A stretch of 64,000 nt of DNA from Bacteroidota bacterium (GTDB taxonomy: Bacteria; Bacteroidota; Bacteroidia; Bacteroidales; UBA4417), in assembly GCA_013376995.1 (NCBI GenBank), contig JACAAZ010000005.1, forward strand, positions 62,001 through 126,000, in the 5' to 3' direction. This document shows positions 24,975 through 35,100 of the stretch, in pieces; position 1 is the stretch's first letter; the number at the start of each line of letters is the position of its first letter. The translations under genes and the position numbers were made by a program. Under the pieces are notes generated by a model. It was not told the origin of the DNA. It was given only the letters and a program-made list of their open reading frames with translations, and made no database searches.

Positions 24975-27413
24975 ATGAACATTTCTTTTGAAAAGCTTAC
25001 TAATAGAAGAGGAATTCTGACGATTTCCATATTAATGGTCTGCGTCACATTTCCCGCCTTTATCCTGGTATACGCCAACGGGATAGATCCACCGCTGTCA
25101 TGGGTATTCAATTTCCTGATCAGAGGGAAGTTGTTTTTGGGAAAGGATATTATTTTTCCCCATGGCCCACTCGCTTTTGTAATGTATCCTCTGCCTGTTG
25201 GAAGTAATGTATTTCTTACCCTGGGTTTACACATTTTAATCAGGATAACATTTGCATTTGGCATAATTTGCTTACGCCCGATTACCAATAAGCAGAATTA
25301 CCTGGAAAGTGTTGTGTATGCATTTATTTTGCTTGCAGTCCTGGACATTTTATTGATAATGATTGGGTTGGTTTTGCTGGGTTACATGAAGTATCTCCAA
25401 TCAAGGCAATCAGCCTGGCTTTTTGTTTCTTTTGCTCTTACTGCATTTGCAATCTATGTTAAGGCCTTTGTGGGAATTGTTTGCGGATTGGCTACGCTGG
25501 CATTTTTCTGTATTCTGTTCATTGAAGTAATTCGTAAAGAATCCTCCCGGTTGCATCTTTTGTTCTCATTGATCCCGGTTCTGTTACTGATTTCGGTTTG
25601 GCTGATCATGTATGGTAGTCTGAATGGTTTACCCCGGTATTTTGTTGGAATGATTCAATTGGCGGGCGATAATTCGGCTGCAGTATCCTATTATCCATAC
25701 AATAACTGGATATACATTGGCTTAAGCTTTTTGCTACTTTCTCTTTTGATAGTTCTTCATTTCCGGATGAAGGAGCCATTCAAATTATTTCTGCTGGTTC
25801 TTCCTTGTTTCTTTGCCGTATGGAAATATGGCATGGCAAGGGAGGATTACCTTCACGAAGGCATGTACTTCCTATTTTTAGTTTTGTTTATCTTGCTATT
25901 CAATCTTACGATAAGTAAGTTTAGGATGATAACCATTCTTGCCGGTGCGGCTATAATTATCCTCAGTTATCAGAACTTAAGAAACTCCTTCTATTTTGAG
26001 CCCCCAGTTTTTTCTGTGTCCGGGCTGAAAAATTTAAGCGATTATTTTTTTCGATATTCATATATTGCTGATACCTGCCAGCAGGCTTCATTTAGAAATT
26101 GCCAGCGTAACAGGCTTGATAATGATATCAGGACAATGATAGGCAATTCAACGGTGGATGTATTTCCCTGGGATTATTCCTTTATTCCGGCAAACAATCT
26201 CAATTGGGTTCCAAGACCGGTTCTCCAGTCCTACGCTAGCTATACTCCCTGGCTTGACCGTGAGAATGCACTTCACTACAATTCATCTAAAGCGCCGGAA
26301 TTTCTCATTTGGGAGTTAAGGAAAATCACGCATGATATACATAATGGAACAATGGAAAGCATTGATGGCCGATACCTGCTTAATGATCAGCCGGAAGCCA
26401 TACTGTCAATGCTATCCAATTATAAGCTGGTCAGGAAGCAGGAAGGTACTTTCCCTTTAATGATTTTTAAAAAGAGAAGAAATCCTCTTTCAATCCAAAA
26501 GAAGTTTATAGGGCAAGTGTCTGGAAACTGGAACAACTGGATAAAGGTTCCGGAAATTCAGGATGGTATTTTACGTGCCAGTTCGGAAATCAGACGTAAT
26601 TTTCCGGGTAATGTGAAAAGCTTTGTATATAAGGATGAAGCTTGCTTTATATACTATGAGCTGGCAAATGGAGAAATCAGGATGTACCGGATAGTCCCAA
26701 AAAATGCTGCTGAAGGCTTATGGATTAATCCTCTCATTTTGAATCCGGAGAAGAATCGAATTGAACAACCGGTAAAAAGGGTCATGTTCAAATGTACTAA
26801 TCCAGCATTGATGAAAGGAGAAATCCGGGTTCGGTGGGAACAACTATCCTTCCCTGATGTCTATCGATCAGGAGCGGTCTCAAATGCTCAATTCCAGACT
26901 ACTGATCTGATGTTTGGTGAAACTATCGATGATTCACACAATATAATCCTGAACTCAACCAATAACCTGGAATCGGATTTTACCTCCTGGTCCCAGAACC
27001 ATAACCCGGTCAAATCCGGTAAGGCACATTCAGGCAGCACCTGCTGTTTTGTTGGCGCTGAATCCTATTCTCTCTCATTTCAAATGGACCTGGACTCTAT
27101 AGCCGGCCTATTTCCTGATTCGAATTTCCTAATAAGGGCGTCCGCCTGGGTGAAAGCTCAGGAACGGCTGGATGCTTTCCTTGTCATATCTATTGAACGG
27201 GAGGAAAAGTCAATTGAATGGAAAGCGGTAGAACTGGATAAATTCAATCTTGAAAAAGGTGAATGGAATTACGCCTGCAACTTTCTTCCCCTTACGCCTG
27301 AAATGATTTCTAAACCAGGTACCAAACTGAAGATGTATCTCTGGAATAAGGGTAAAACAACCTTGTTAACAGATGATCTTAATGTAATTATCGAGAGATC
27401 AGTCATAAGGTGA
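24975..27413 (+). CDS. Large membrane protein of unknown function, glycosyltransferase-C-like topology
   Basis: The 812-residue product has roughly ten hydrophobic segments in residues about 20-360 and a soluble region of about 440 residues after them. The soluble part includes DVFPWDYSFIPANN and NWVPRPVLQSYASYTPWLD, then strand-rich stretches resembling a carbohydrate-binding fold. The topology suggests a GT-C-type polytopic enzyme, but no catalytic motif is clear to me. The ATG at 24975 was chosen; a GTG-start extension to 24924 adds 17 residues of weak character. A terminator follows. Confidence 0.75.
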   Translation: MNISFEKLTNRRGILTISILMVCVTFPAFILVYANGIDPPLSWVFNFLIRGKLFLGKDIIFPHGPLAFVMYPLPVGSNVFLTLGLHILIRITFAFGIICLRPITNKQNYLESVVYAFILLAVLDILLIMIGLVLLGYMKYLQSRQSAWLFVSFALTAFAIYVKAFVGIVCGLATLAFFCILFIEVIRKESSRLHLLFSLIPVLLLISVWLIMYGSLNGLPRYFVGMIQLAGDNSAAVSYYPYNNWIYIGLSFLLLSLLIVLHFRMKEPFKLFLLVLPCFFAVWKYGMAREDYLHEGMYFLFLVLFILLFNLTISKFRMITILAGAAIIILSYQNLRNSFYFEPPVFSVSGLKNLSDYFFRYSYIADTCQQASFRNCQRNRLDNDIRTMIGNSTVDVFPWDYSFIPANNLNWVPRPVLQSYASYTPWLDRENALHYNSSKAPEFLIWELRKITHDIHNGTMESIDGRYLLNDQPEAILSMLSNYKLVRKQEGTFPLMIFKKRRNPLSIQKKFIGQVSGNWNNWIKVPEIQDGILRASSEIRRNFPGNVKSFVYKDEACFIYYELANGEIRMYRIVPKNAAEGLWINPLILNPEKNRIEQPVKRVMFKCTNPALMKGEIRVRWEQLSFPDVYRSGAVSNAQFQTTDLMFGETIDDSHNIILNSTNNLESDFTSWSQNHNPVKSGKAHSGSTCCFVGAESYSLSFQMDLDSIAGLFPDSNFLIRASAWVKAQERLDAFLVISIEREEKSIEWKAVELDKFNLEKGEWNYACNFLPLTPEMISKPGTKLKMYLWNKGKTTLLTDDLNVIIERSVIR

Positions 27414-27493
27414 TATTCAGATGTCAATTCCTTTTATTCCTGGAGTTTCCCTGAAAAACAAGAGATTGAACCTGATCAGCAGAATGAAATAGA

Positions 27494-27527
27494 ACACGGA
27501 TCAGTGTCATCCGTGTGCTATTTTTTT
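27494..27527 (+). terminator. Terminator after the large membrane protein
   Basis: ACACGGAT (27494-27501) pairs with ATCCGTGT (27509-27516) around a 7-base loop, followed after four bases by seven T residues. Confidence 0.8.
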
Positions 27528-27705
27528 CTTTAACAGAAGAAATGTACAAGGATTAGTTTATTCGTAAAAATGGAGAGGAGAATTCAAATGCTGAATGAAC
27601 TCAGGTGTGTTAGTTGACACATCAACCGGGCTTTCTGATATGATCTTCGTCCAAAGTACATTCCTGCCCGATTTAGCTTCTGAAATATAGCATCTGAAAA
27701 TTTTC

Positions 27706-27713
27706 TACCTTTG
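27706..27713 (+). promoter_or_regulatory. Promoter -7 element upstream of ffh
   Basis: TACCTTTG fits the Bacteroidota -7 consensus TAnnTTTG and is 32 bases upstream of the ffh ATG. Confidence 0.5.
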
Positions 27714-27744
27714 CACCTCATTTTCTGAAACCGGAATACACATT

Positions 27745-29079
27745 ATGTTTGAAAGTTTAAGTGACAGGCTTGACAGGGCGTTCAAGCTGCTGAAAGGACA
27801 CGGATACATCACTGAAATCAACGTTGCCGAGACTCTTAAGGATGTCCGTAAGGCGTTGCTGGATGCTGACGTTAGTTATAAGGTTGCTAAAGAGTTCACT
27901 GACCAGGTCAAAACAAAGGCTTTGGGTCAGAATGTGCTTACATCTGTATCACCAGGCCAGTTAATGGTCAAGATTGTACATGATGAGCTCGCAGAACTCA
28001 TGGGTGGAGAGAAGGTAGAACTTAACCTGAAAGGAAGTCCGGCCATATTTCTGATGGCCGGTTTGCAGGGGTCTGGTAAAACTACATTTTCAGCTAAACT
28101 TGCACATTATCTTCATACAAAAAAAGGAAAGAGTCCACTTCTTGTAGCTTGCGACATATACCGTCCTGCTGCTATCGACCAGCTGAAGGTTCTTGGAGAA
28201 CAAATTGAAATACCTGTTTATTCTGAACCTGATACAAAAGATCCTGTCAAGATTGCCAAGAATGCTCTCAACCATGCCAAAGAAAGAGGCTTCAATGTAG
28301 TAATCATTGATACAGCAGGACGTTTGGCGATCGATGAGCAGATGATGAACGAGATCTCTGCTATCAAACAAAACCTGAATCCGCACGAAACACTATTCGT
28401 TGTGGACTCCATGACTGGCCAGGATGCCGTAAATACTGCGAAGACGTTTAATGACCGCCTGGATTTTGAAGGAGTAATCCTTACCAAATTGGATGGCGAT
28501 ACGCGTGGTGGTGCTGCCTTGACGATCAGGTCTGTAGTTAACAAGCCTATCAAGTTTGTCGGGATTGGTGAAAAGATGGATGCCATTGATGTTTTCTACC
28601 CTGAGCGTATGGCAGACAGGATATTGGGGATGGGTGATATCGTTTCCCTCGTTGAGCGTGCCCAGGAGCAGTTCGATGAAGAAGAAGCAAGGAAACTGCA
28701 GAAAAAACTGGCAAAGGATCAATTCAATTTCAATGACTTCTTATCCCAGATCAAGCAGATCAAGAAAATGGGTAACGTCAAGGATCTCATGGGAATGATC
28801 CCGGGCATGGGGAAGGCTCTGAAAGATGTTGATATTGATGATAATGCATTTAAAGGCATTGAAGCGATTATTCATTCAATGACACCGGCTGAGCGAGAAA
28901 ATCCAATTTTGCTGAACGGAAGCCGGCGTAAACGAATTGCCCAGGGAAGCGGCACTGATATTCAGGAAGTAAACCGTCTTGTAAAGCAGTTTGAAGATAC
29001 ACGGAAGATGATGAAAATGCTTTCTACCGGCGGGGCCAGGCAAATGGCTCAACAAATGAAAAGTGCCAGGAGAAAATAG
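27745..29079 (+). CDS. ffh: Signal recognition particle GTPase Ffh
   Basis: The 444-residue GTPase binds the SRP RNA and delivers nascent membrane proteins. The N domain is helical; the G domain contains GLQGSGKTTFSAKLA near residue 105, DTAGRLAIDEQMM near residue 190, TKLDGDTRGGAAL and the GIGEKMDAIDVF box. The M domain ends with methionine-rich stretches such as MMKMLSTGGARQMAQQM. It is full length. Confidence 0.97.
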   Translation: MFESLSDRLDRAFKLLKGHGYITEINVAETLKDVRKALLDADVSYKVAKEFTDQVKTKALGQNVLTSVSPGQLMVKIVHDELAELMGGEKVELNLKGSPAIFLMAGLQGSGKTTFSAKLAHYLHTKKGKSPLLVACDIYRPAAIDQLKVLGEQIEIPVYSEPDTKDPVKIAKNALNHAKERGFNVVIIDTAGRLAIDEQMMNEISAIKQNLNPHETLFVVDSMTGQDAVNTAKTFNDRLDFEGVILTKLDGDTRGGAALTIRSVVNKPIKFVGIGEKMDAIDVFYPERMADRILGMGDIVSLVERAQEQFDEEEARKLQKKLAKDQFNFNDFLSQIKQIKKMGNVKDLMGMIPGMGKALKDVDIDDNAFKGIEAIIHSMTPAERENPILLNGSRRKRIAQGSGTDIQEVNRLVKQFEDTRKMMKMLSTGGARQMAQQMKSARRK

Positions 29080-29156
29080 AAGGAAGCACCTTTGATCTTC
29101 ATAAGTTCGAATTATAATCCATTCATTCCATCCTTGTAGCATCAAATATTTCGATC

Positions 29157-30035
29157 ATGAAACTTATTGACGGAAAGCAGGTTGCTGTTGAAATAAAGAA
29201 AGAACTGGCTGCAAAGTCAGTTGCTTTGATAGATAAAGGTGAACGTGCTCCTCACCTGGCAGCTATTCTTGTAGGTGAAGATCCGGCAAGTCTTTCCTAT
29301 ATTAACGGGAAAGAAAGGGCATGCCGGGAAGTTGGCATTACTTCAACTATTTATCGTTTAGAGGAAAGCACTTCTGAAAAAAAACTCCTTGAGATCATAG
29401 ACTTTCTTAATAAGGATGAAGAAGTTGATGGTTTCATCGTTCAAATTCCATTGCCGGCGCATATTTCAGTCGACAGGGTGATTGCAGCAATTGACCCATC
29501 GAAGGATGTGGATGGTTTCCACCCTGTCAACCTTGGGAAAATGATGCTGGGAAAACCTTCTTTTCTGCCTGCAACCCCTTATGGCATACTCCAACTTCTG
29601 GAGCGTTACAAAATAGAAACTGAAGGTAAACATTGTGTTGTTCTAGGCCGTTCGAATATTGTTGGTACACCGATCAGCATTATGCTTTCCAGGAAGTCAT
29701 CCCCGGGGAATTGTACAGTCACGCTTTGCCATACCAAGACCGTTAATCTGAAAGAGATTTCTGCTTCAGCTGATATCCTGATCGCAGCCATGGGACAACC
29801 CGGATCTGTGACCGCCGATATGGTTAAGGATGGAGCTGTTGTGGTAGATGTTGGTATACATCGGATAGTTGATGATTCTCCTAAAGGATATCACATCATC
29901 GGGGATGTTAAGTTCGATGAGGTAGCTCCTAAATGCAGCTATATAACTCCAGTTCCCGGGGGAGTAGGGGTGATGACGGTTATATCGCTTCTGATGAATA
30001 CCATGAAAGCATACGAGGAGAATGCAAAAAGGTAG
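29157..30035 (+). CDS. folD: Methylenetetrahydrofolate dehydrogenase/cyclohydrolase FolD
   Basis: The 292-residue bifunctional enzyme interconverts methylene- and formyl-tetrahydrofolate. Signature regions are SLSYINGKERACREVGI near residue 45, GFIVQIPLPAHIS near residue 92, DVDGFHPVNLGKM near residue 117, and VVLGRSNIVGTP near residue 162. The C-terminal TPVPGGVGVMTV motif is near residue 264. It lies 77 bases downstream of ffh and may share its transcript. Confidence 0.96.
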   Translation: MKLIDGKQVAVEIKKELAAKSVALIDKGERAPHLAAILVGEDPASLSYINGKERACREVGITSTIYRLEESTSEKKLLEIIDFLNKDEEVDGFIVQIPLPAHISVDRVIAAIDPSKDVDGFHPVNLGKMMLGKPSFLPATPYGILQLLERYKIETEGKHCVVLGRSNIVGTPISIMLSRKSSPGNCTVTLCHTKTVNLKEISASADILIAAMGQPGSVTADMVKDGAVVVDVGIHRIVDDSPKGYHIIGDVKFDEVAPKCSYITPVPGGVGVMTVISLLMNTMKAYEENAKR

Positions 30036-30044
30036 CGAATTTTA

Positions 30045-30155
30045 AGTGCAAAGTTCAAAATGCAAAATTTAACGTTTAGTAGTATTCTAACAGCTATTAA
30101 ATTCTATTTATTGCATCATAGAATTTTGCAATTTGCAATTTTACATTTGACTTTA
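30045..30155. repeat. Imperfect AT-rich inverted repeat between folD and queE
   Basis: The segment starting near 30045 (GTGCAAAGTTCAAAATGC) is nearly the reverse complement of the segment ending near 30155 (TTTGCAATTTTACATTTGAC). The arms contain several mismatches. A long weak hairpin is likely; its role is unknown. Confidence 0.4.
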
Positions 30156-30201
30156 TAATCCTACTTCCAACTTCTAACCCTCTCCACCAACATCTTCCCC
30201 A

Positions 30202-30822
30202 ATGCCTGATCCAACCCAGAATGGCCTTTTTCTTCCTCTCATGGAAGATTTCTACACCTTGCAGGGTGAAGGAGCTCATACGGGTAAAGCAGCTTATTTT
30301 CTGAGAGTCGGGGGTTGCGACGTGGGTTGTTACTGGTGCGATGTAAAGGAATCATGGGATCCTAAGCTACATCCGCTAACTGCAATAGAAAATATTGTGA
30401 ACCGCACTCTTGAACATTCCGCTAAAACAGTAGTTCTGACTGGAGGTGAGCCACTTATCTATAACCTGGATCCTCTTTGCAAAGGACTGAAAGAGAAAGG
30501 GATGAGCATACACCTGGAAACTTCAGGTTCACATCCGTTCAGTGGACAATTTGACTGGATTTGCCTCTCTCCCAAAAAGAAGAGCCCACCCATACGGGAA
30601 ATTTACCCCAAAGCCAATGAGCTTAAGGTGATCATTTTCGATGAATCTGACTATGCATGGGCAGAAGAGAATGCAAGTTTGGTAAGTCCTGACTGCATTC
30701 TGTTCCTTCAACCGGAATGGAGCAGGATGAAACAGGTAACCCCGGGAATCATTGATTATGTGATGCAACATCCCCGATGGAAAGTTTCCCTTCAAACACA
30801 TAAGTACCTGCACATTCCCTGA
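30202..30822 (+). CDS. queE: 7-carboxy-7-deazaguanine synthase QueE
   Basis: The 206-residue radical SAM enzyme makes the deazaguanine ring during queuosine synthesis. The cluster motif is GGCDVGCYWCDVKESWDP near residue 34, with the three cysteines spaced CX3CX2C. The substrate-binding stretch LTGGEPL is near residue 82. The N-terminal FYTLQGEGAHTGKAAYFLR is typical of QueE. It is shorter than the radical SAM average but normal for this family. Confidence 0.93.
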   Translation: MPDPTQNGLFLPLMEDFYTLQGEGAHTGKAAYFLRVGGCDVGCYWCDVKESWDPKLHPLTAIENIVNRTLEHSAKTVVLTGGEPLIYNLDPLCKGLKEKGMSIHLETSGSHPFSGQFDWICLSPKKKSPPIREIYPKANELKVIIFDESDYAWAEENASLVSPDCILFLQPEWSRMKQVTPGIIDYVMQHPRWKVSLQTHKYLHIP

Positions 30823-30945
30823 TACTTCCCGGTAGCTTGGTTGCTTTCTTTACCTATATAATTGCTTAAAATCCTTTTCAGATTATAGCGGCAGGAATTG
30901 AACATTCAGTGCCATTATTGCATTTATATATTCTAACATATTATT

Positions 30946-31410
30946 ATGGACATCGCTTTATTGGTATTACATTCCTTACTTCGCTGGATCTTATTGATTG
31001 CACTTCTGAGTTCTATTATTATGTCATTTCGTGGATGGAAGAACAGCAGGAGTTTTACTCCTTTTGATGCACTCAGCAGGAAAGTGGCTACGATTTTTGC
31101 GCATCTGCAGTTGCTTGTTGGTATAATGCTTTATATTACTGGTAACACTCTCACCTATTTGCTTAACGATTTCAAATCTGCAATGAGCAATGGTGAGACG
31201 CGTTTTTTCTCTATGGAACACAGTACTTTAATGATTTTGGCCGTTGCTTTTATAACAATTGGAACTATCAGGTCAAAACGGAAGAAATCGGATACAGATC
31301 GTCATAGGTCAATTGCACTTTGGTTCTGTCTGGGATTGTTGATCATTTTAATTGCTATTCCCTGGCCTTTTTCGCCCTTAGCCAACAGGCCCTTTCTGAG
31401 AGGATTCTGA
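30946..31410 (+). CDS. Four-helix integral membrane protein
   Basis: The 154-residue protein has four hydrophobic segments near residues 3-25, 45-65, 87-105 and 121-140. Histidines occur at HSLLRWILL (residue 9), FAHLQLLVG (52) and EHSTLMIL (90) and could ligate heme, which recalls a cytochrome b-like bundle, but this is inference. It is flanked by about 120-bp gaps and seems monocistronic. Confidence 0.7.
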   Translation: MDIALLVLHSLLRWILLIALLSSIIMSFRGWKNSRSFTPFDALSRKVATIFAHLQLLVGIMLYITGNTLTYLLNDFKSAMSNGETRFFSMEHSTLMILAVAFITIGTIRSKRKKSDTDRHRSIALWFCLGLLIILIAIPWPFSPLANRPFLRGF

Positions 31411-31584
31411 TAAATTGAAGTATTGGGGTTTTTCCTGATTTCTGATAGCTTTGCTCACTGACCGGCAAGAAGGGATGAGAGAAGGATTGTCTTATTTTTG
31501 GGGTATTTTTGTGTTTATATACATTTATATTTTATGAATATGTACTATATTTATAGGGTATTTCAGTATTAATAGATCCGTATT

Positions 31585-32163
31585 ATGAAAAAGTTAAGTT
31601 TAGTATTACTGATCCTTGTTATTGTAATGATGGATCATGTTTATGCCCAACCGACAGATAAGAAGAATATTGCCGGAATTGGAGTTTCCTATTTTCCTTA
31701 TATGTCGAAAGGAATTTACTTCGATTCACCATTCGATTTCTGGCCAAACAATGAACCATCAGCAATTACCAGAATCTTCTACGCAAGGCAGATGAATGAA
31801 TCGTTCAGGCTTGGTGCTTACCTTGAATCAGGGTCAAATAGGTTTACAGATCAAACGAATGAAAACGCACATTCCTTTAACAGGAGTTTACTGGGATTGG
31901 AATGGATTTCCGAGTACCCCAAAACAAGGTTACACCTCGAGCTAGGAGGGTATTTCGGATATGGCCTTATTAAGGCAAGCCACTGGAATGATCTGCATGG
32001 TGTTGATTTTGGTATGCTTGCAGGCCCGGCCTTTGACATGAAATACTTTGGAGTATCAGTGAATCTTAAGGCAGGATTCTCGCCTTACAAGTCAAAAGGA
32101 ACTCCTGAAGGGATACTCTTGTATACGCCAGGGGTGCTCTTCAAAGTATATGGAAAGTTCTGA
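31585..32163 (+). CDS. Small outer-membrane beta-barrel-like protein
   Basis: The 192-residue product has a signal peptide MKKLSLVLLILVIVMMDHVYAQ and an alternating hydrophobic/hydrophilic pattern throughout, ending in the aromatic residue Phe (VYGKF), as do many outer-membrane barrels. It resembles short porin-like or autotransporter-like barrels. Its 3' end is 18 bases from the convergent 3' end of the TPR gene of the electron-transfer cluster. I do not recognise a specific family. Confidence 0.65.
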   Translation: MKKLSLVLLILVIVMMDHVYAQPTDKKNIAGIGVSYFPYMSKGIYFDSPFDFWPNNEPSAITRIFYARQMNESFRLGAYLESGSNRFTDQTNENAHSFNRSLLGLEWISEYPKTRLHLELGGYFGYGLIKASHWNDLHGVDFGMLAGPAFDMKYFGVSVNLKAGFSPYKSKGTPEGILLYTPGVLFKVYGKF

Positions 32164-32180
32164 GGTTTGATTTAAGATAA

Positions 32181-35100
32181 TCATTTGCCATGTGAGATCC
32201 TTACGGAACCAACTTCAACGTCTCCATTTTCAGAGTAAAGGGAGAGCCAGTTATTGTCTTCCCGGAACCACTTATCCTGAAGACTGATATTGATCACAAA
32301 ATCAGTCAGCAGTCCACCTTCAATGTTCTTAATTACTATACCACCATTTTTGAGCTTATCAACCCCGTAATTCAGGTAGAGTTTGGGTTGCACATCACCT
32401 GAAGTCCTGGCCCTGATCAGCAGGTAATTGTTCTTTCGCTGATTTACAGCAACCGGTTTGAACCCGAAACGTTTTTCAGTATCACTTTTAAGTATGAAAT
32501 TATCCGAATTAACTACGACCATGGCATTGTCTATCATAAACTTACGGATCCTGGCGATCATTTGTCCCGGGTAAATTTCACCTGGTTTAATTTTTAGTGC
32601 TTTTGCATAAGCAGCCAATGCCAGATCGAAGGTTCCTGCTCCGTAGGCATAATCGGCCTCTGAAACAGCCAGGTCATAAGCTGCTTTTTCATTCCGGGCA
32701 GTAGAAATAAGAATGGCTGCAATTTCATCTGCTTTATTCCTGGGATATGATTCTTCAGGTTTTATTGAAGAAGCCCTTTGGTATTGTTTCTGAGCTTCAG
32801 GCAGGTCATTCCCTTCTTTGAAAAGTGCATCCGCCTGATTCAGATAACCAAGGTACTGATTATCTCTTTGTTCCTTATCCAGGGCGATAATCCTGTTAAT
32901 CTCTCCAATTCTTTGCGAAGGATATGGGTCATCCGGATTCAGTTTGCCTGCCCTGTCAAATTCATTTATAGCTATTGTATAATTCTTTGCGGCATAAGCC
33001 TTTTCAGCAGTCATTACCACTTTCTTATACTCTTCCTGCTTTTCTTTTAAATCAGCTATAAGCTTGTTTATCTCTGACAGCCTTTCTTTAGGATATGTTT
33101 TTTCGGGAAGCAAACCTGCAACATTTTTATATTCCCTTGCTGCAGAAACATAGTCTTTTTCCTCTGCAGCCTGATCTGCTTTAGCAATTGATTCTTCATA
33201 ACGTGAATTCAATGCCGACTTCTTGCCCAAAGCAACTTGCAGGGCTGCTAAACGTTGTTTCGGATAAAGTGCATCCGGTGCAGATTCAAGAGCTTCCTTA
33301 TATTTTAATTCAGCTTTTATTAGCTCATTCGCATCAAAAGCAACATCTGCTTCCTTGATTACTCGTTTATATAGATCCTCTTTTTTTTTTGCCTGGCCTG
33401 AAATAGAGTTGATAAGGGCAATTCTCTCTTTTGGATAGGATTCTGCCGGACGGATATCCAATGCTTGTTTGTATCCCTGAAGGGCTTCCTTTAGTTTTTT
33501 TGAGTCAAAGGAATGATCAGCTGCAGTGATCAGCTTTGTATAACTATCAGATAGCTGATTATTCGACACATTTTTAGTGCTCAATGATTTAATTTTTTCA
33601 TTCGCATATTTATCGCCCGGCTTGTATTTCAATGCAGCTTTGAAACCATTTGTTGCAGCAGCATTGTTGTTATCCGCAAGCGATTTTTCTGCAAAGTCAA
33701 TCGCATCTTTATACTTAATTTCATTAATAGATGGCTCTATCTTAGATGCCGGTTTCTTCGCTTGTTTTTCTACCTGCAACTTTGATTGCATTTTCAAATC
33801 AGTAGCAGCTGGTGAATTTGTTTTATCCGCAATTTCGACAAGTTTCAATTCCTTTGCATCTGCCGGATGGTTTGTTTTTTCCGGCTCCGCCTCAGCTTCA
33901 GTTGCTGTTTTTCTTGAATCAGCTTGTTTTGAGTTTACAGTTTTACCTGCTAATAAATCTTCTTTGCCGGATACTTTTTTATTACTTTTTTCCGGAGCAA
34001 GGTTGGGCTGTACTGTTTTTTCGGGTTTACTGTTCTCTTTTTGGGAATTGGCAGCAACAGTGCCTTGTGTTGCCATCAGCCTGGAAACCTCTTCAATTTT
34101 ATTTTTCGGATAACTTTCTTCAGGCCTTAATATCAGGGCATATTTATATTCTGATAAAGCTTTTGAATAATTGTACGCTTCCATCGAGATGTCACCATTC
34201 GAAATTGCAAGCTGATAAGCTTTGCGAGTGTTTGCACTCGTTGTGATGGTTGAAGAAAGTTCTCTAACTCTCGAAGTGACATAATCATCCCCGGGTTGCA
34301 TTGAAAGGCATCTTTGATAACCAATCATGGCAGCTTCTGAGTTTCCCGCAAGTGAAAGATAATCAGCATTCTGTACTTCAGCATCGTAATTTTTAACCAG
34401 AATATTGTCCTGGAACCTGGGATTTCCCAGCCTCTTGGCCATTGTTTTCGGATACTGACCATCCGGGTTAATACTAAGGGCCTGCTGGAAATAGATGTAA
34501 GCATTTTCATAGTCTTTAATCTTATAGAACCTGCTTGCAATATTCACCAGCGTATCGTATTGTAAAACACCACCGGACTGGTATCTTAGCAATTGATCGA
34601 TCATGTAAATCCTGGCAGCCGGATAAGGCTTCTCAGGGTGTATTTCAAGTGCCTTTGAATAGGAAGAACGTGCGTCGGACCATTTTTTTTGATCCATCTG
34701 GAAGTCCGCATCAACAATCTGTTTATCATAAGCATCCATTGAAGAGTATGCTTTTGTTTTTTCAGCCTGAATGTCTTCAATCCTTTTATTTATCCATATT
34801 TCAGTGGGCTTCATCAGAAGTGCCTGCCTGTAGAAACCGATTGACCTGTCATACTTTTTCTTGTCGAAGGATTTCAATGCATGGGTGATAACAATCCTGT
34901 ATCTTTTATCATTGGCTGGATCGTCGAAACTGGCCATGATCCGGATCAGCTGATCCTTAGGATATTGTTCATCCGGATGCAGGCGAAGCGCAAGATAATA
35001 TTCAATATTTGCCTTTGAGTAGTTTTTTTGCTCGAATAAGCTATCACCTAGGTGAACAGCACTTTTGTAGAGGATGTTTTTAGTTTCTGTATTTTCGAGT

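Larger units (their letters stand above)
27414..27744. other. Intergenic region between the membrane protein and ffh
   Basis: The 331-base gap holds a plus-strand terminator near its start and a TAnnTTTG promoter element near its end. I see no gene in between. Confidence 0.6.

Noticed and set aside
24914-25288. Minus-strand ORF inside the start of the membrane protein
   Set aside because: It is a shadow of the plus-strand gene and lacks any recognisable motif.
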